A stretch of 64,000 nt of DNA. Source: Sphingomonas sp. 35-24ZXX. Its GTDB lineage: Bacteria; Pseudomonadota; Alphaproteobacteria; Sphingomonadales; Sphingomonadaceae. The stretch is from positions 228,017-292,016 of the forward strand of contig NZ_JROG01000008.1 of NCBI RefSeq assembly GCF_000786215.1. The letters are read 5' to 3'. The stretch's first letter is position 1. The number at the start of each line of letters is the position of its first letter. A program made the translations under genes and the position numbers. Shown in pieces: positions 35,463-45,230 of this stretch. A model generated the notes under the pieces. That model was not told the DNA's origin and did no database searches. It was given only the letters and a program-made list of their open reading frames with translations.

Positions 35463-38400
35463 TCACCACTGCTTCTTCACCTGGACGGCGACAAAACGGC
35501 CCAGGATATCGGCATTGGCCGGGTCGTAGGCAAAGCCGAGCGACCGATCGACAAATGGCGGGTCGCGATCGAACAGATTCTGGATCGTCACTGCGGCGCT
35601 GAGCCCGCGCCGCCAGCCGGTGGCGTTGGCAGGTGCAAGACGGAACTGGACGTCGAAACTGGTCCAGGCATCGATCGACCTGAACGGAACACTGATGTTG
35701 TCGGTATAGCCACCCACATGATTTGCGGCGAGGTTGACGCCAAGATCACGCCAGGACCAGTCCGCCGTCGCTCGCAGCCTGAAGTCGACAGGATTGCCGA
35801 GCGTTCCGACCCGCTCGATCAGCGGCGAGACGGGCGTGATCTGATCCTTGAAGTCGATCAGGACCGACGCGTTCGCGCTGAAGGAGAGCCGGTGTTCACC
35901 GACTGACAGACGATATCTGGCTGCCAGATCCACGCCTCTGACATCTACCCGCGCCGAGTTGACGAACCTTGCGTCGACAATGGCACTGAACACGGCAGGG
36001 TTGAGCGTTGGCTGGATCGTCGAATTGGGGTTTGCGATCAGCGCTGCCACGCGGGCCCGGTCATCGGGATTGTTCACAGGATCGATGAAGGTGACGAACG
36101 GCGCGAAGATCGGATTGGTCAAAGCCTGGAGAATGTTCTCGTTGGCAGGCTGTCCGATACGATTGCTGAAGCGGGTCTGGAAATAGGTGGTCTCGAGGGA
36201 GAAGCCTGGCCAGTCTGGTGGTGCAATGGTCGCACCCATCGTCAGCGATCTGGCGGTCTCGGGCTCCAGATCCGCATTTCCGCCGCCCAGCGAGATGACC
36301 TGCCGGTTGCCGCCGCCCAGCGCAGGCAACTGCGTGTTCGAAATGCGGAAACCATCGCGCACCTCGAACAGCGCGGGCGCCCGGAACGAACTGCCGGCAC
36401 TGGCGCGGAGCGTGAGGCCGGCTACAGGCTGCCAGGCAAGGCCAATCTTGGGGTTGATCGTGGTCCCGAAATCGGAATAGCGCTCGGCCCTGACCGCTGC
36501 CGACAGATCAAGGCGCTCGACACCCGCAACGGCATTGTCTGCGCCGACCAGCGGGGCGGCCACCTCTGCAAAGGCCGCCAGGACCGTCCGGTCTGCATCG
36601 ATGGGGACAACCGAGGTCGGTGTGCGTCCCGACAGGAAGCTGACCGTGTCGCGCGAAAAATCCTCGCTGCGCGCCTGCACCCCGACCGCGAGCTTGATGG
36701 CACCGCCTGGGCCATCAAACAGTGTCCCGTCTGCAATCAGGCTGCCATTGAGGAGCCCGCTGCTGAAGCGTTCGTCGATGAAACCCGAACCGATGAAGTC
36801 GAGCACCGCACGGTTGTTGCTGCGTCCCTCGCCAAACGGATTGAAAAATCCGTCCCGTGCTGTGCTGAAGGGGGTCAGCGGGTCGTCCGGTGTTGCGCCG
36901 AGCGCTTCGTTGAGCGCGGTTGCATTGAGGATGTTGTCGTTGCGGCGCTGGTCGGTCTGGCGTGCGGCCGAAACGAAGCCGTCTACCTGCCAGTCACCCC
37001 CCAGATCTGCGCGAAGGCCAGCCGTCACCGACCAGGCCTCGACCTTGCCGCGTGCCTGCAAGGGCCCCAGGTCGCGATCGAACAGATAGGCGATGTTGGT
37101 CACTGCACTGCCGTTCGGCGACACGAAAAAGGGATTGGCCCGGGTGACGGACATCACGGTGACCGATGGCTGCGCAAGATGCTCAAAACGGCGGTGGGCA
37201 TACCTGCCCTCGGCATAGGCAATGATGCCATCGCCAAGCTGTTGCTCGCCGGTTACGTAGAGGCTGTGCCGTGTCTGTCTGGGCAGCAGGTCCACCTGTT
37301 CGCGGGGGCTCGACAGATTTTGACCAGGCACGAAGTCCTGTGGACGCAGCGCGGTCCCATCCTGGCCGGACGGAATGGCGAAGGCTGGAACAAACGTCCG
37401 GCGCACCGGATCGAGGGCAACGACGGTTCCGGGAGACGAGAAGAACAGGCGGTAGTCATTGCCGCCCAGCGGCCGCAGGTCTGCCGAGCGGGTATAGTCC
37501 CGCGATGACGAGCTCAGAGCTTCGCGCCGCTGGAACTCGTAGGCAGCCAGGACATGGCCGGTTTTCCAACGGGTTCCGATCAGCTGGCCGAGCTGCACAT
37601 CCTGGCTTGCGCCCTGTGTCACGCTGCCCAGTCTGTAGCGCGTCTCGGCACCTTCATAGTTGCGGCGGAGCAAAAGGTTGACGACTCCGCCGACTGCATC
37701 GGATCCATAAAGTGCCGATGCGCCATCGGGCATCACCTCGATGCGTTCAACCGCGGCCAGCGGGATGGTCGACAGATCGGTGAAATCACCGCGCCCGCCC
37801 GATCCCGCGACCCGTCGCCCGTTGACCAGCGTCAGTGTGGCATCCGAACCCAGTCCGCGCAGGTTCACGCTGGATCCCAGGCCCAGATTGTTGATGGTCC
37901 GGTCGCTGCCGGTCAGGCTGGTGTCCTCGTTGGCAGTGCCACCGAAGTTCTGGGGCAGCAGTGCGAGAGCTTCTGCGACAGTCCCGGTTCCGCTTCTCTC
38001 GATATCCTCGGCGGTCAGTTCGATGAGCGGGGAGACCGCGACGCCCGATGCGCGGATATTGCTGCCTGTGACGATGATCGGAGCCTCGTCCAGCGGCTCA
38101 CGATCACGGGGAAGCGGGGGCGGGGTCTTTGCGGCCATGGCGGGTACGGAACGTTGCCTTGCACGTTCGACGGGTCCGGTTGTCCTGGGCTTCGTCTGCG
38201 CCATCAGCACGATGACGTTGCGGCCCCGCTTGCGGATCGCAATGGGCTGGCCTGCCAGGAGGATCCGAAGGGCATCGTCGGCATCCATCCGACCCTTGAG
38301 CGCCGGCGCCTTGCGGGCGGTGACAAGCGAGGAAGGATAAAGCAGCTGGCGACCTGTCAGGGCGATGTATTGGCGCAGCGATTGGTCAAGCGAGCCTGCT

Positions 38401-38540
38401 GCAATGTCAAACTGGTGGATCTGTGTCCCGGTCTGGGCGGATGCCGGCTGGACCGGTGCCAGTGCCAAAATGCTGGATGTCGCGAGCATCGCGCCCGCGA
38501 TCATGGGAAACTGTGAATGCAGTCTGTTGCGATTGGTCAT
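35463..38540 (-). CDS. TonB-dependent outer-membrane receptor with N-terminal signalling (STN) domain
   Basis: The 1025-residue protein has a signal peptide, then an STN (secretin/TonB short N-terminal) domain (about 40-110, AAGSLDQSLRQYIALTGRQLL), a proline-rich linker, the plug (PIIVTGSNIRASGV, then VERIEVMPDGASALYGSDAVGG) and a 22-strand barrel ending in an aromatic residue (VQVKKQW). Receptors with STN domains pass a ligand signal to a FecR anti-sigma; here FecR and FecI are encoded just upstream. Beside a lasso isopeptidase gene it is the natural receptor for re-import of the peptide. The gap to the isopeptidase gene is 51 bases, consistent with one operon. Confidence 0.93.
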   Translation of the reverse strand: MTNRNRLHSQFPMIAGAMLATSSILALAPVQPASAQTGTQIHQFDIAAGSLDQSLRQYIALTGRQLLYPSSLVTARKAPALKGRMDADDALRILLAGQPIAIRKRGRNVIVLMAQTKPRTTGPVERARQRSVPAMAAKTPPPLPRDREPLDEAPIIVTGSNIRASGVAVSPLIELTAEDIERSGTGTVAEALALLPQNFGGTANEDTSLTGSDRTINNLGLGSSVNLRGLGSDATLTLVNGRRVAGSGGRGDFTDLSTIPLAAVERIEVMPDGASALYGSDAVGGVVNLLLRRNYEGAETRYRLGSVTQGASQDVQLGQLIGTRWKTGHVLAAYEFQRREALSSSSRDYTRSADLRPLGGNDYRLFFSSPGTVVALDPVRRTFVPAFAIPSGQDGTALRPQDFVPGQNLSSPREQVDLLPRQTRHSLYVTGEQQLGDGIIAYAEGRYAHRRFEHLAQPSVTVMSVTRANPFFVSPNGSAVTNIAYLFDRDLGPLQARGKVEAWSVTAGLRADLGGDWQVDGFVSAARQTDQRRNDNILNATALNEALGATPDDPLTPFSTARDGFFNPFGEGRSNNRAVLDFIGSGFIDERFSSGLLNGSLIADGTLFDGPGGAIKLAVGVQARSEDFSRDTVSFLSGRTPTSVVPIDADRTVLAAFAEVAAPLVGADNAVAGVERLDLSAAVRAERYSDFGTTINPKIGLAWQPVAGLTLRASAGSSFRAPALFEVRDGFRISNTQLPALGGGNRQVISLGGGNADLEPETARSLTMGATIAPPDWPGFSLETTYFQTRFSNRIGQPANENILQALTNPIFAPFVTFIDPVNNPDDRARVAALIANPNSTIQPTLNPAVFSAIVDARFVNSARVDVRGVDLAARYRLSVGEHRLSFSANASVLIDFKDQITPVSPLIERVGTLGNPVDFRLRATADWSWRDLGVNLAANHVGGYTDNISVPFRSIDAWTSFDVQFRLAPANATGWRRGLSAAVTIQNLFDRDPPFVDRSLGFAYDPANADILGRFVAVQVKKQW

Positions 38541-38673
38541 GTCCCTTGGCCTCCCTCGTTGTTGCTTTCGGGAGGGCGCCGGTTGTTCTGTGCGCCTCTC
38601 CTGCGAGCCTTCAACGATGCGAGCGGGGGGTCACCCTAATGCCCTCTTCAAAAATATCCCGAGGCGCTCGGCA

Positions 38674-39657
38674 TCACCGGTCCTGCAGTTCGACTGTCCC
38701 GTCGCTCAGCGTCACGGCTCGCAGCGGATACAAGGCGGTGACCGCATCCACGAAAGCCTCGGAATCGCCGACGGCAAAGCCACCATTGACCCGCTGCTCG
38801 GCCCATTGGCGGCTCTTGAGCGCCAGCTTGGTCCGGGTGTAGCGATTGACTTCGGCAATTGCGCTTGCAAGCGGGGTGTCGCGGAACTCGAGCCGCCCTC
38901 GGGTCCACGCGGAAATCTTCGCCGTGTCAGCAGCGGTGATCTGGCCCGGCCCGCCAGGCGAGACCCGCACCGCCTGGCCTGCAGAGAGCTTGAGCACAGC
39001 TCCGCGTGCAGCAGGCGGGGTCATCTCGACAGCAACCTTGCCTTCAACCATCGCTACTGCGACCTCATCGCCGATCTGCTCGACCTCAAAACTGGTGCCG
39101 AGCGCTATCACCCTGGTGTGGCGGGTAGTGACGCTGAAAGGGTTTTGCGGGTCGTGAGCGACGCCAAACAGGGCCCGCCCTTTTTCCAGAACCAGCGTCC
39201 GGCTCCCGCCCGATGCCACGCGCAGCCGGGTATCGGTATCGAGATGGACGCGGGTTCCATCCTCGAGGCGAACAAGTCTCTGCTCGCCTGTGGCGGTTTC
39301 GTAGATGGTGTCCCTGGTGATGAACAGGAACGAAGCGCACGCCGCCAGGACGATCAGAACCGCCGCGATCGCAGCCTGGGGAGATGTCCATTTCCGGCTT
39401 GGTTGGGCTTCTGTCGCCAGCGTGTGGGTAACGGCCGCTGCAATGTCGGGATCGCCGGAAAGATCGAGGCTTTGGCGCCAATGGGCTTCCAGTCGGTCAT
39501 AAGTCTCGGCATGCCCAGGCATGCGCCTCCAGGCAAAAAACGCCTCGAGGTCGGCGGTACCGACGGTGCGGGAATTCAGGCGCGCCAGCCATGTGGCGGC
39601 CTCATCAGCCATGTCTTCGGCTTGCGGGTCTTGACCCTCGGTGGGAGTGCCGCTCAT
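38674..39657 (-). CDS. FecR-family anti-sigma regulator
   Basis: The 327-residue inner-membrane protein has an N-terminal cytoplasmic domain (DUF4880-like, TWLARLNSRTVGTADLEAFFAWR), one membrane helix (AAIAAVLIVLAACASFLFI), and a periplasmic FecR domain (YETATGEQRLVRLEDGTRVHLDTDT, then GTSFEV). It would bind the STN domain of the receptor and control the sigma factor. The start at 39657 overlaps the sigma gene stop (ATGA). The periplasmic C-terminal end resembles an STN-like fold (AIAEVNRYTRTKL). Confidence 0.9.
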   Translation of the reverse strand: MSGTPTEGQDPQAEDMADEAATWLARLNSRTVGTADLEAFFAWRRMPGHAETYDRLEAHWRQSLDLSGDPDIAAAVTHTLATEAQPSRKWTSPQAAIAAVLIVLAACASFLFITRDTIYETATGEQRLVRLEDGTRVHLDTDTRLRVASGGSRTLVLEKGRALFGVAHDPQNPFSVTTRHTRVIALGTSFEVEQIGDEVAVAMVEGKVAVEMTPPAARGAVLKLSAGQAVRVSPGGPGQITAADTAKISAWTRGRLEFRDTPLASAIAEVNRYTRTKLALKSRQWAEQRVNGGFAVGDSEAFVDAVTALYPLRAVTLSDGTVELQDR

Positions 39658-40175
39658 CGTTCCAGCTGTTCCGAGCAATGCAGGAGTGCCTTGCGCATGC
39701 GATATTCGACTGTTTTGACCGAAACGCCAAGATGCTTGGCGATCTGGGCATTGGTCATGGCGGTATATCTCGACAGAAGAAACACGCTGCGAAGATCCGG
39801 AGGAAGACTGAGAATCGTCTGTTTCAGGGCCAGCAGATATTCCTGGTCGCCCTCGACGGAGATGTCCTCGGTCCGGTCAACGTCGTTGGCCGGCATGCGG
39901 GCTTTCTGCCGAAACTGGTCTCTGGCAAGATTGAGCGCGATACGCAGAAGGAGAGCCTTGGGCCGGTGATGCGTGTCCGCATCGGTGTACCGGGCAACCC
40001 TGATATAGGTGTCCTGGATTACATCATCGATCTCGATTGCACCGCCGCCCAGCCTGTAGCGAAGGGCTCGCTTCAGCCATGCAAGATGGCTGCGATAAAG
40101 GCATTCCAGCCCCGGGTTTGATGCTGCAATCGCCGGCGTATCCCGGCTTTCCGGATGCATAGGCTGGTCGGCCAT
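39654..40175 (-). CDS. FecI-like ECF sigma factor
   Basis: The 173-residue protein has sigma-70 region 2 (IEIDDVIQDTYIRVARY, with DALLLRIALNLARDQFR) and region 4 (LPPDLRSVFLLSRYTAMTNAQIAKHLGVSVKTVEYRM, cut here in two by the HTH). There is no region 3. I start it at the ATG at 40175; AGGAGGG lies 13 bases upstream. It should transcribe the receptor and isopeptidase genes when FecR is signalled. The overlap with fecR couples the two. Confidence 0.9.
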   Translation of the reverse strand: MADQPMHPESRDTPAIAASNPGLECLYRSHLAWLKRALRYRLGGGAIEIDDVIQDTYIRVARYTDADTHHRPKALLLRIALNLARDQFRQKARMPANDVDRTEDISVEGDQEYLLALKQTILSLPPDLRSVFLLSRYTAMTNAQIAKHLGVSVKTVEYRMRKALLHCSEQLER

Positions 40176-41141
40176 GGCAGCGACTATCCCTCCTGACGAG
40201 GGGCGCATGTGCAGCCTGGGCGGCTGCCCGGAATCCTGTTGGCTGTGACAGGCCGCCACCGTGCGACGGATCTGTCCGGGTGTCGGAACAGGCAAAGCCC
40301 GGCTTGCCGGCTCTTTGCTCCAACAGCTGTACAAGGGTTTCCACGCCCCGCTCCCGGACCAACCGGCAGCAATCTGGAGATTCACCCGAACCGGGACCAG
40401 GCGCAACCGCGCGTGCGGAGGAGAAAGGGGCCGGGTGTTGGAACCTTGCGTACAGAAAGGCCCGCTATTTGCTTTGGGTGCGCCGCCGACATGCAGCGCA
40501 AAACCGCCCATGTCCCCCGGCTTCCAGCATCCAAACCTGTTTCACGGCACCCGGCTCACCCTCCATACCGCCTTCAGCGCGCCATGCGAACCTCCGCGCC
40601 GAAAGCCCAAAATATTCCATGGCGCTGGGCCGGGGTTCGCGACAACATGAACGACTGCCGCCAGAAATTGGCGCGATCTTGGCAAAAATCTGAGTATCGG
40701 ACGCCAAAGGGCTGCCAAACGCCGGTCACCAGGCCATAAGTCCTGTGGTGCGGGAATGGGCATCCGTTCGAGAATGATTCGCCAAGACTCGGCGCGAAAA
40801 TGGCAGCTCGTGCGCACTGCCAGCTAAGGAAGGGCGGGCCGTCGGCAGGATGCCGGACGATTGCCGGCAATCGTCTGGCCGGACAGGCGGGTGGGGCGAA
40901 TCAGCATGATGCGCCCGATCGCCCATGTTTGCGGGCTCTGCGGCCAGCGCGTCGTCATGGTGCCTGCCTGATGCTCGCCATTATCGGCTGCAGCAGGTCG
41001 CGGCAGAGCTTTGCCGTGACCAGTCCGGCATGGAATGATGGCTCTCATGCCTTGCTTTTGCGCCATCTCGCGTCCCAGGGGGCGCCCGAGGCCCGACCCC
41101 TCGTCTGGCTGCCGGTCTGCCCAGCGCGCGGTCTGGCTGGC
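40176..41141. other. Long intergenic region between fecI and the LysR gene
   Basis: These 966 bases hold several overlapping open frames on both strands with no recognisable domain and no ribosome sites at their starts. I take them as chance frames in GC-rich DNA. The region must contain the divergent promoters of fecI and the LysR gene. I see no tRNA, strong inverted repeat or transposon relic. Confidence 0.5.
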
Positions 41142-42044
41142 ATGATTGAGCTGCGTCAGCTTCTCTATGCTCTTGCCGCTGCCGACCAGTGCAGCTTTGC
41201 CCGCGCGGCCAGTCAGTTCCGGATGAAGCAGTCCACCCTCAGCCGAAAGGTCATGCGGCTTGAAGACGAACTGGGCTTTGCGCTGTTCGACAGAACCACC
41301 CGCGGCGCCCGGCCCACGGCAAAGGCGCGGCCCTTTCTGGAGGATGCGAGACGACTTGTTGATCAGGCCACACGGCTCGAACTGCGCGCACGCGCGCTGC
41401 AAAGTGGATGCCGGGCGCATATGGCGCTTGGCTACAGCGGCGCGCTGTTTCGCAGTCGCATCGGCGATCTCCTGCAGGCCTTTCTCTCCGATCATCCTGA
41501 TATCGTGTTCGATGGCGTGGAGCGGGAACCTGAAGAGTTGCTGGAATCCCTCGCTCGGCGTGATGTCGATGCCGTGATCGTGCCTGAAGGATGCGGGGAC
41601 GCCAAGTTTGCCAGCATGCCCCTATGGAAGGAGTCGTTGCGGGCCTGTTTCGGGACCGGTCATCGGCTGTCGGCCCTGCCGGTCCTTCGTTGGGCCGACC
41701 TGGCATCCGAACATCTCGTCGTGACGCGCGCGGGCGCAGGCCCAGTTCTGCTGGATCTGGTCCGGAAGCAGTGTGCCGGAAGTCCGGATCCTCCGCACAT
41801 CACGATCCAGGATGCCAGCAACGAGACGATCTGCCGTGTCATTGCCCTGGGCAGCATGGTCTTCATCGAAGGTACGAGCGCCTTTGGCAAATGCGTATCC
41901 GGGCTGACGCTGCGCACAATCGAGGCAGATGGGGCAGATGCCAGTCTGGGCTATGTTCTCTACTGGCACCGGGACAACGATAATCCGGTTTTCCGCCGGT
42001 TTCGCGCGATGCTGGCAAATGAGACGCCTGCCATTACGGCCTGA
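41142..42044 (+). CDS. LysR-family transcriptional regulator
   Basis: The 300-residue protein starts with the LysR winged helix ([20 protein letters not shown], then [25 protein letters not shown]) and has the two-lobed effector domain. A longer upstream frame is open to 40800 but reads unconserved residues. No divergently transcribed target gene lies beside it, so neither its ligand nor its targets can be guessed. It ends 11 bases into the nuclease gene on the opposite strand. It could be element cargo or a regulator of the transfer operon. Confidence 0.88.
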   Translation: MIELRQLLYALAAADQCSFARAASQFRMKQSTLSRKVMRLEDELGFALFDRTTRGARPTAKARPFLEDARRLVDQATRLELRARALQSGCRAHMALGYSGALFRSRIGDLLQAFLSDHPDIVFDGVEREPEELLESLARRDVDAVIVPEGCGDAKFASMPLWKESLRACFGTGHRLSALPVLRWADLASEHLVVTRAGAGPVLLDLVRKQCAGSPDPPHITIQDASNETICRVIALGSMVFIEGTSAFGKCVSGLTLRTIEADGADASLGYVLYWHRDNDNPVFRRFRAMLANETPAITA

Positions 42045-42765
42045 CAATGGCCCGGCGATACCCGGCGGCGCGCGCTTCGTCCTCGCTGCAGAAGATTTCC
42101 TCGGGGCGGGTTACGTCATAATAGGGCATGCCTGGCAGATGGTATATCCATTCCCCTCTGCGGCTGCGGTTCCCCTTGATCGTGCAGCCGCCCGTGTGCC
42201 GGGCTAACGCCGGCGGATTGCGCCTGGCAGGGCGTGCAGTTTCACGTTCTCTTTGCTGCTCCTGGGATGCGTTCCCCGTCCGGTATTCCCAGGGGGGTGT
42301 GAAGGTCGAGGCCCAAAGACCAGCGCGGCGATCCTTTGCCCGGTTCTGCGCATCCAGATAGTCTGCACTGAACTGGGTATAGGCAAGCGCCCAACCCAGT
42401 TCGACCATCGCCTCGTTGAGTGAGAGAAACTCGGTCGAGCAGACTGCCAGGCCCCGCTCGTACTGATCATATCCCTGCACCTGGCAGGCGATGGTCTGGC
42501 CGTCGACGAGACCTTCAAGGGCGCGCTTTGCACTTTCGCCGCATGCCCAGGCCGCTGCATTGGTGCTGCAGGTCTGCGAAAGTTCGGGCGCATCAATGCC
42601 GAACAGCCTGATCCTGTGCCCAGCGATCACGAGCGAATCGCCGTCACTGACCTGCGCCACCCCGGTTACGCTCTGAGCAAACAGCGGCTTTGCGGTCAAG
42701 ATCATGCCCAGCATGAACAGATATGCGAGAATTCGGTCAATTTGCACAATCATTCGTGTCCCCAT
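42034..42765 (-). CDS. Secreted thermonuclease-family (SNase) protein
   Basis: The 243-residue protein has a hydrophobic N-terminal signal ([20 protein letters not shown]) and an SNase core: [23 protein letters not shown], with Asp and Arg of the active site, then YERGLAVC for the second Arg region. The C-terminal 80 residues form an extra region ([20 protein letters not shown]), like the excalibur/nuclease-associated ends of similar proteins. A gene of this kind is often found next to the Trb operon in sphingomonad elements. Its role in transfer is unknown. Start between 42753 and 42765 is uncertain. Confidence 0.85.
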   Translation of the reverse strand: MGTRMIVQIDRILAYLFMLGMILTAKPLFAQSVTGVAQVSDGDSLVIAGHRIRLFGIDAPELSQTCSTNAAAWACGESAKRALEGLVDGQTIACQVQGYDQYERGLAVCSTEFLSLNEAMVELGWALAYTQFSADYLDAQNRAKDRRAGLWASTFTPPWEYRTGNASQEQQRERETARPARRNPPALARHTGGCTIKGNRSRRGEWIYHLPGMPYYDVTRPEEIFCSEDEARAAGYRRAIVRP

Positions 42766-42841
42766 GGCAAGTATCGGGAGAATGATAGGGCCCAAAGTGT
42801 TGACGGATAGTGACCAGGTGCAGCTCGTCTGAAAGCTTTGC

Positions 42842-43075
42842 TCAATCTGACCGGGTCCTGGCTGCTTTTCTTTGTCTGGCATAGGAGCGATCTGTTGCAA
42901 TGAATTTTTCGATCATCGCAGGGACAACCCGTTCCGGCGGCGGCAACGCGGCATTCTGGCCAGCGCCAAGCGCTGTGCAATAGGCCAGGAGTTCCCGGTG
43001 AAGCCGGGCGGGGATCTCGATGGTCAGCCGGACGGGCTTTTCATCGGCTATGTCGGCCAGGGAAATCCGGGTCAT
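42842..43075 (-). CDS. DUF2274 protein at the end of the trb operon
   Basis: A 77-residue protein with the DUF2274 pattern ([22 protein letters not shown], then [17 protein letters not shown]). It resembles a ribbon-helix-helix protein and is almost always encoded just after trbI in this type of element. The start overlaps the trbI stop (ATGA). It may bind DNA, but this is not shown. Confidence 0.85.
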   Translation of the reverse strand: MTRISLADIADEKPVRLTIEIPARLHRELLAYCTALGAGQNAALPPPERVVPAMIEKFIATDRSYARQRKAARTRSD

Positions 43076-44259
43076 CGAGCGTCTCCAATCACAAGGTCGC
43101 GGGTGACCATGACCCTGACGGGATGGCCTGGCCGAATGGTGAGGGTTGGCCTCACGCTGAGTTCTCGCGAAACGATCTGTTCGCCTGCCCGGTTGATGCT
43201 GTCCTGGGACCCGCGCCGGAAGGCGCGGGTCAGATTGTCGTCGTCGCCTGCGCCAAATTCTGCTCCAGCGCCGAGCAACGTTGAGACCAGGGCTGCCCTG
43301 AAGACACCTGCCCAGTGATAGTCGGTCTTGTCGGCCAGTCCGGAGTATCCCGAGACATCTGCTGCCGGTTGCATGTCGAGCGTGACCGAACGTCCATCAG
43401 GCAGGATCATGCGCGTCCAGGCAAGCTGGACCCGGTTCTGACCAAAGCTGACGCCGGAACTGTATTCTCCCAGCAGCCGTGTTCCCTGGGGTATGAGAAG
43501 GCTTCTGCCTGTCGCGCTGTCGTAGACGTCCTGGGTAACCTGCGCTGTTACCAGCCCTGGGAGATCGGACTTGATTCCGGTGATCAGCGCAGCGGCGATG
43601 ACGGAGCCCGCATGCAGGACGCCTGTTCTCGCAGTGGCCTGAACGTGCCGGGGGCCGCCGGCAGGCTGTGTCTGTGGCAGGCTTTCTGTGTGGGGCCCCG
43701 GCGGGGCTGTGCTGGCCTGCTGCTCGAGCCCCGCCTGGTTTGCACGCGTTTCACCGCGACCTTCAAAGAACAGTCGGCTGGCCCGCGCGGCATCGCGTTC
43801 CTCGCCAATCGTGTCGCGTCGTGCTGACGCATAGGACGGCTGCACCGCGACGGATGGTGCCGGATTGACAGGCGGTGGCAGGCTGGCAATCTGTTCACGC
43901 CCACTGGCATCGAGAATGGGTCTTCCCAGGTCGCCTGGAAGCGGCGGACCCAGTTTGGGAACATGGGTATAATCTACAGGAGCGCTTGTCAGCGCCTCGG
44001 GAATCGCGACACCGCCGATCTTGTACAGCTCCTGCGATGGCCGTTCTGCTTCGGGCAGCAGGGCATAGATGAGCGCGCCGGCCAAGAGGCAGCTGCCGAT
44101 GGCGGCGACAGACGCGATGGCTTTGCGGGACAGGCGCATGACGCGAGGTGGATCATCACGCAACCTGACGACATCGTCAGCAGCCAGGCTGACGGGCTTT
44201 TCGTCCTTCCCGGGCTGTTTGCCGGTTGCGTCCGCATCGGCTGGCGGCTCTGTGTTCAT
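43072..44259 (-). CDS. trbI: Conjugal transfer protein TrbI (VirB10-like)
   Basis: The 395-residue protein has a short cytoplasmic N-terminus, one membrane helix (SVAAIGSCLLAGALIYALLP), a proline-rich periplasmic part and a C-terminal TrbI/VirB10 domain (HAGSVIAAALITGIKSDLPGLVTAQVTQDVYDS, here the hallmark; then LIPQGTRLLGEYSSG). It spans the envelope and senses energy from the ATPases to open the outer-membrane pore formed with TrbG. It overlaps trbG and the DUF2274 gene by four bases each. Confidence 0.95.
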   Translation of the reverse strand: MNTEPPADADATGKQPGKDEKPVSLAADDVVRLRDDPPRVMRLSRKAIASVAAIGSCLLAGALIYALLPEAERPSQELYKIGGVAIPEALTSAPVDYTHVPKLGPPLPGDLGRPILDASGREQIASLPPPVNPAPSVAVQPSYASARRDTIGEERDAARASRLFFEGRGETRANQAGLEQQASTAPPGPHTESLPQTQPAGGPRHVQATARTGVLHAGSVIAAALITGIKSDLPGLVTAQVTQDVYDSATGRSLLIPQGTRLLGEYSSGVSFGQNRVQLAWTRMILPDGRSVTLDMQPAADVSGYSGLADKTDYHWAGVFRAALVSTLLGAGAEFGAGDDDNLTRAFRRGSQDSINRAGEQIVSRELSVRPTLTIRPGHPVRVMVTRDLVIGDAR

Positions 44260-45230
44260 GAGGCTTTCCTTCGGCGGGCAACGATCCGGACTTTGTCCTG
44301 CCGCTTGCGTCCGCCAAGCCTGAGCTCTGCTGCCGCGAACAGGCGATCGACGATCATGTAGCGGCCAGCCACGCGGTAATTGACGAGCTCGGCATCGCCG
44401 GAAGGACCTAGAGCGAACAAGGGCGGCAGTTCATGTCCGGTGCTGGCCGGGAACTCGACATAGACACGGATCCCATCATCGAACGCGCGGACGGGTCTCC
44501 AGCCTGGCTTGTCTCCGGTAATGACGTAATCGAAATCCAGACTGGAAATATCGAGACCTGCCGCAATCGGCGCAGCGTTCTGTGCAGCGACCTCGGCCTG
44601 GCGCAGCGCGATCAGGTCATCCTGCGGATAGCTCCATGAAACGGACGCCATGTAGACGCTGGCATTGGCCCGCAACTCGACATGGTAGGTCCGGCGGTCC
44701 GTGTTGATCACAAGGTTTGTGGAGATGTCGCTGCGCGTCGGCTTGACCAGGATGTGGACCTGCTGGGCAGCTCCTGTTCCGCTGACCGTATCTCCGATCA
44801 ACCAGCGTACCGTGTCGCCTGCCGCCACCGGGCCCGGCCCCACCAGGCTTTCTCCGGGTTGCAGCGCAATATCCGTAACCTGACCGGGCTTTGCGTAAAC
44901 CTGATAGAGAGATCCCTCGGTGAAGGCAAAGCGCTGGATCGCGTTGGCAAAGCCTGCACGATCGGGCTCTATCCGGGCAGCGTCATTGGCCGCTCCCACC
45001 CTGTCGACCGGAGCAGGGCGGCTCTGGGACGGGCGGGAGCGGCTCGCAGCTGCGGGAGGCACGCGCTGCGAATGGATCAGGCTTGCAGGAGCATCGTGAG
45101 CGCCCCATCGCGCCGGGAGGTGTCCTGGTCCGATCGAGCCTGCCGCGGCCAGGGCAGGATGGGCAGCCATCCCTGACGCATGCACGAGGAGGGCGGAAAA
45201 CACGAGTTTGCCGATATGTGGGCGGTTCAT
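44256..45230 (-). CDS. trbG: Conjugal transfer protein TrbG (VirB9-like)
   Basis: The protein has 324 residues from the ATG at 45230, with a signal peptide (SALLVHASGMAAHPALA). A VirB9-like beta domain follows: FTEGSLYQVYAKPGQVTDIALQPGE near the middle, TYHVELRANASVYMASVSWSYPQDD, and PVRAFDDGIRVYVEFPA at the C-terminal CagX-type domain. It forms the outer-membrane part of the transfer channel with TrbI. It overlaps its neighbours by four bases. Confidence 0.94.
   Translation of the reverse strand: MNRPHIGKLVFSALLVHASGMAAHPALAAAGSIGPGHLPARWGAHDAPASLIHSQRVPPAAASRSRPSQSRPAPVDRVGAANDAARIEPDRAGFANAIQRFAFTEGSLYQVYAKPGQVTDIALQPGESLVGPGPVAAGDTVRWLIGDTVSGTGAAQQVHILVKPTRSDISTNLVINTDRRTYHVELRANASVYMASVSWSYPQDDLIALRQAEVAAQNAAPIAAGLDISSLDFDYVITGDKPGWRPVRAFDDGIRVYVEFPASTGHELPPLFALGPSGDAELVNYRVAGRYMIVDRLFAAAELRLGGRKRQDKVRIVARRRKAS

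Noticed and set aside
40209..40739. Open frames of 129-176 codons between fecI and the LysR gene
   Set aside because: Several overlapping frames with no ribosome sites, no domains and biased composition; taken as chance.
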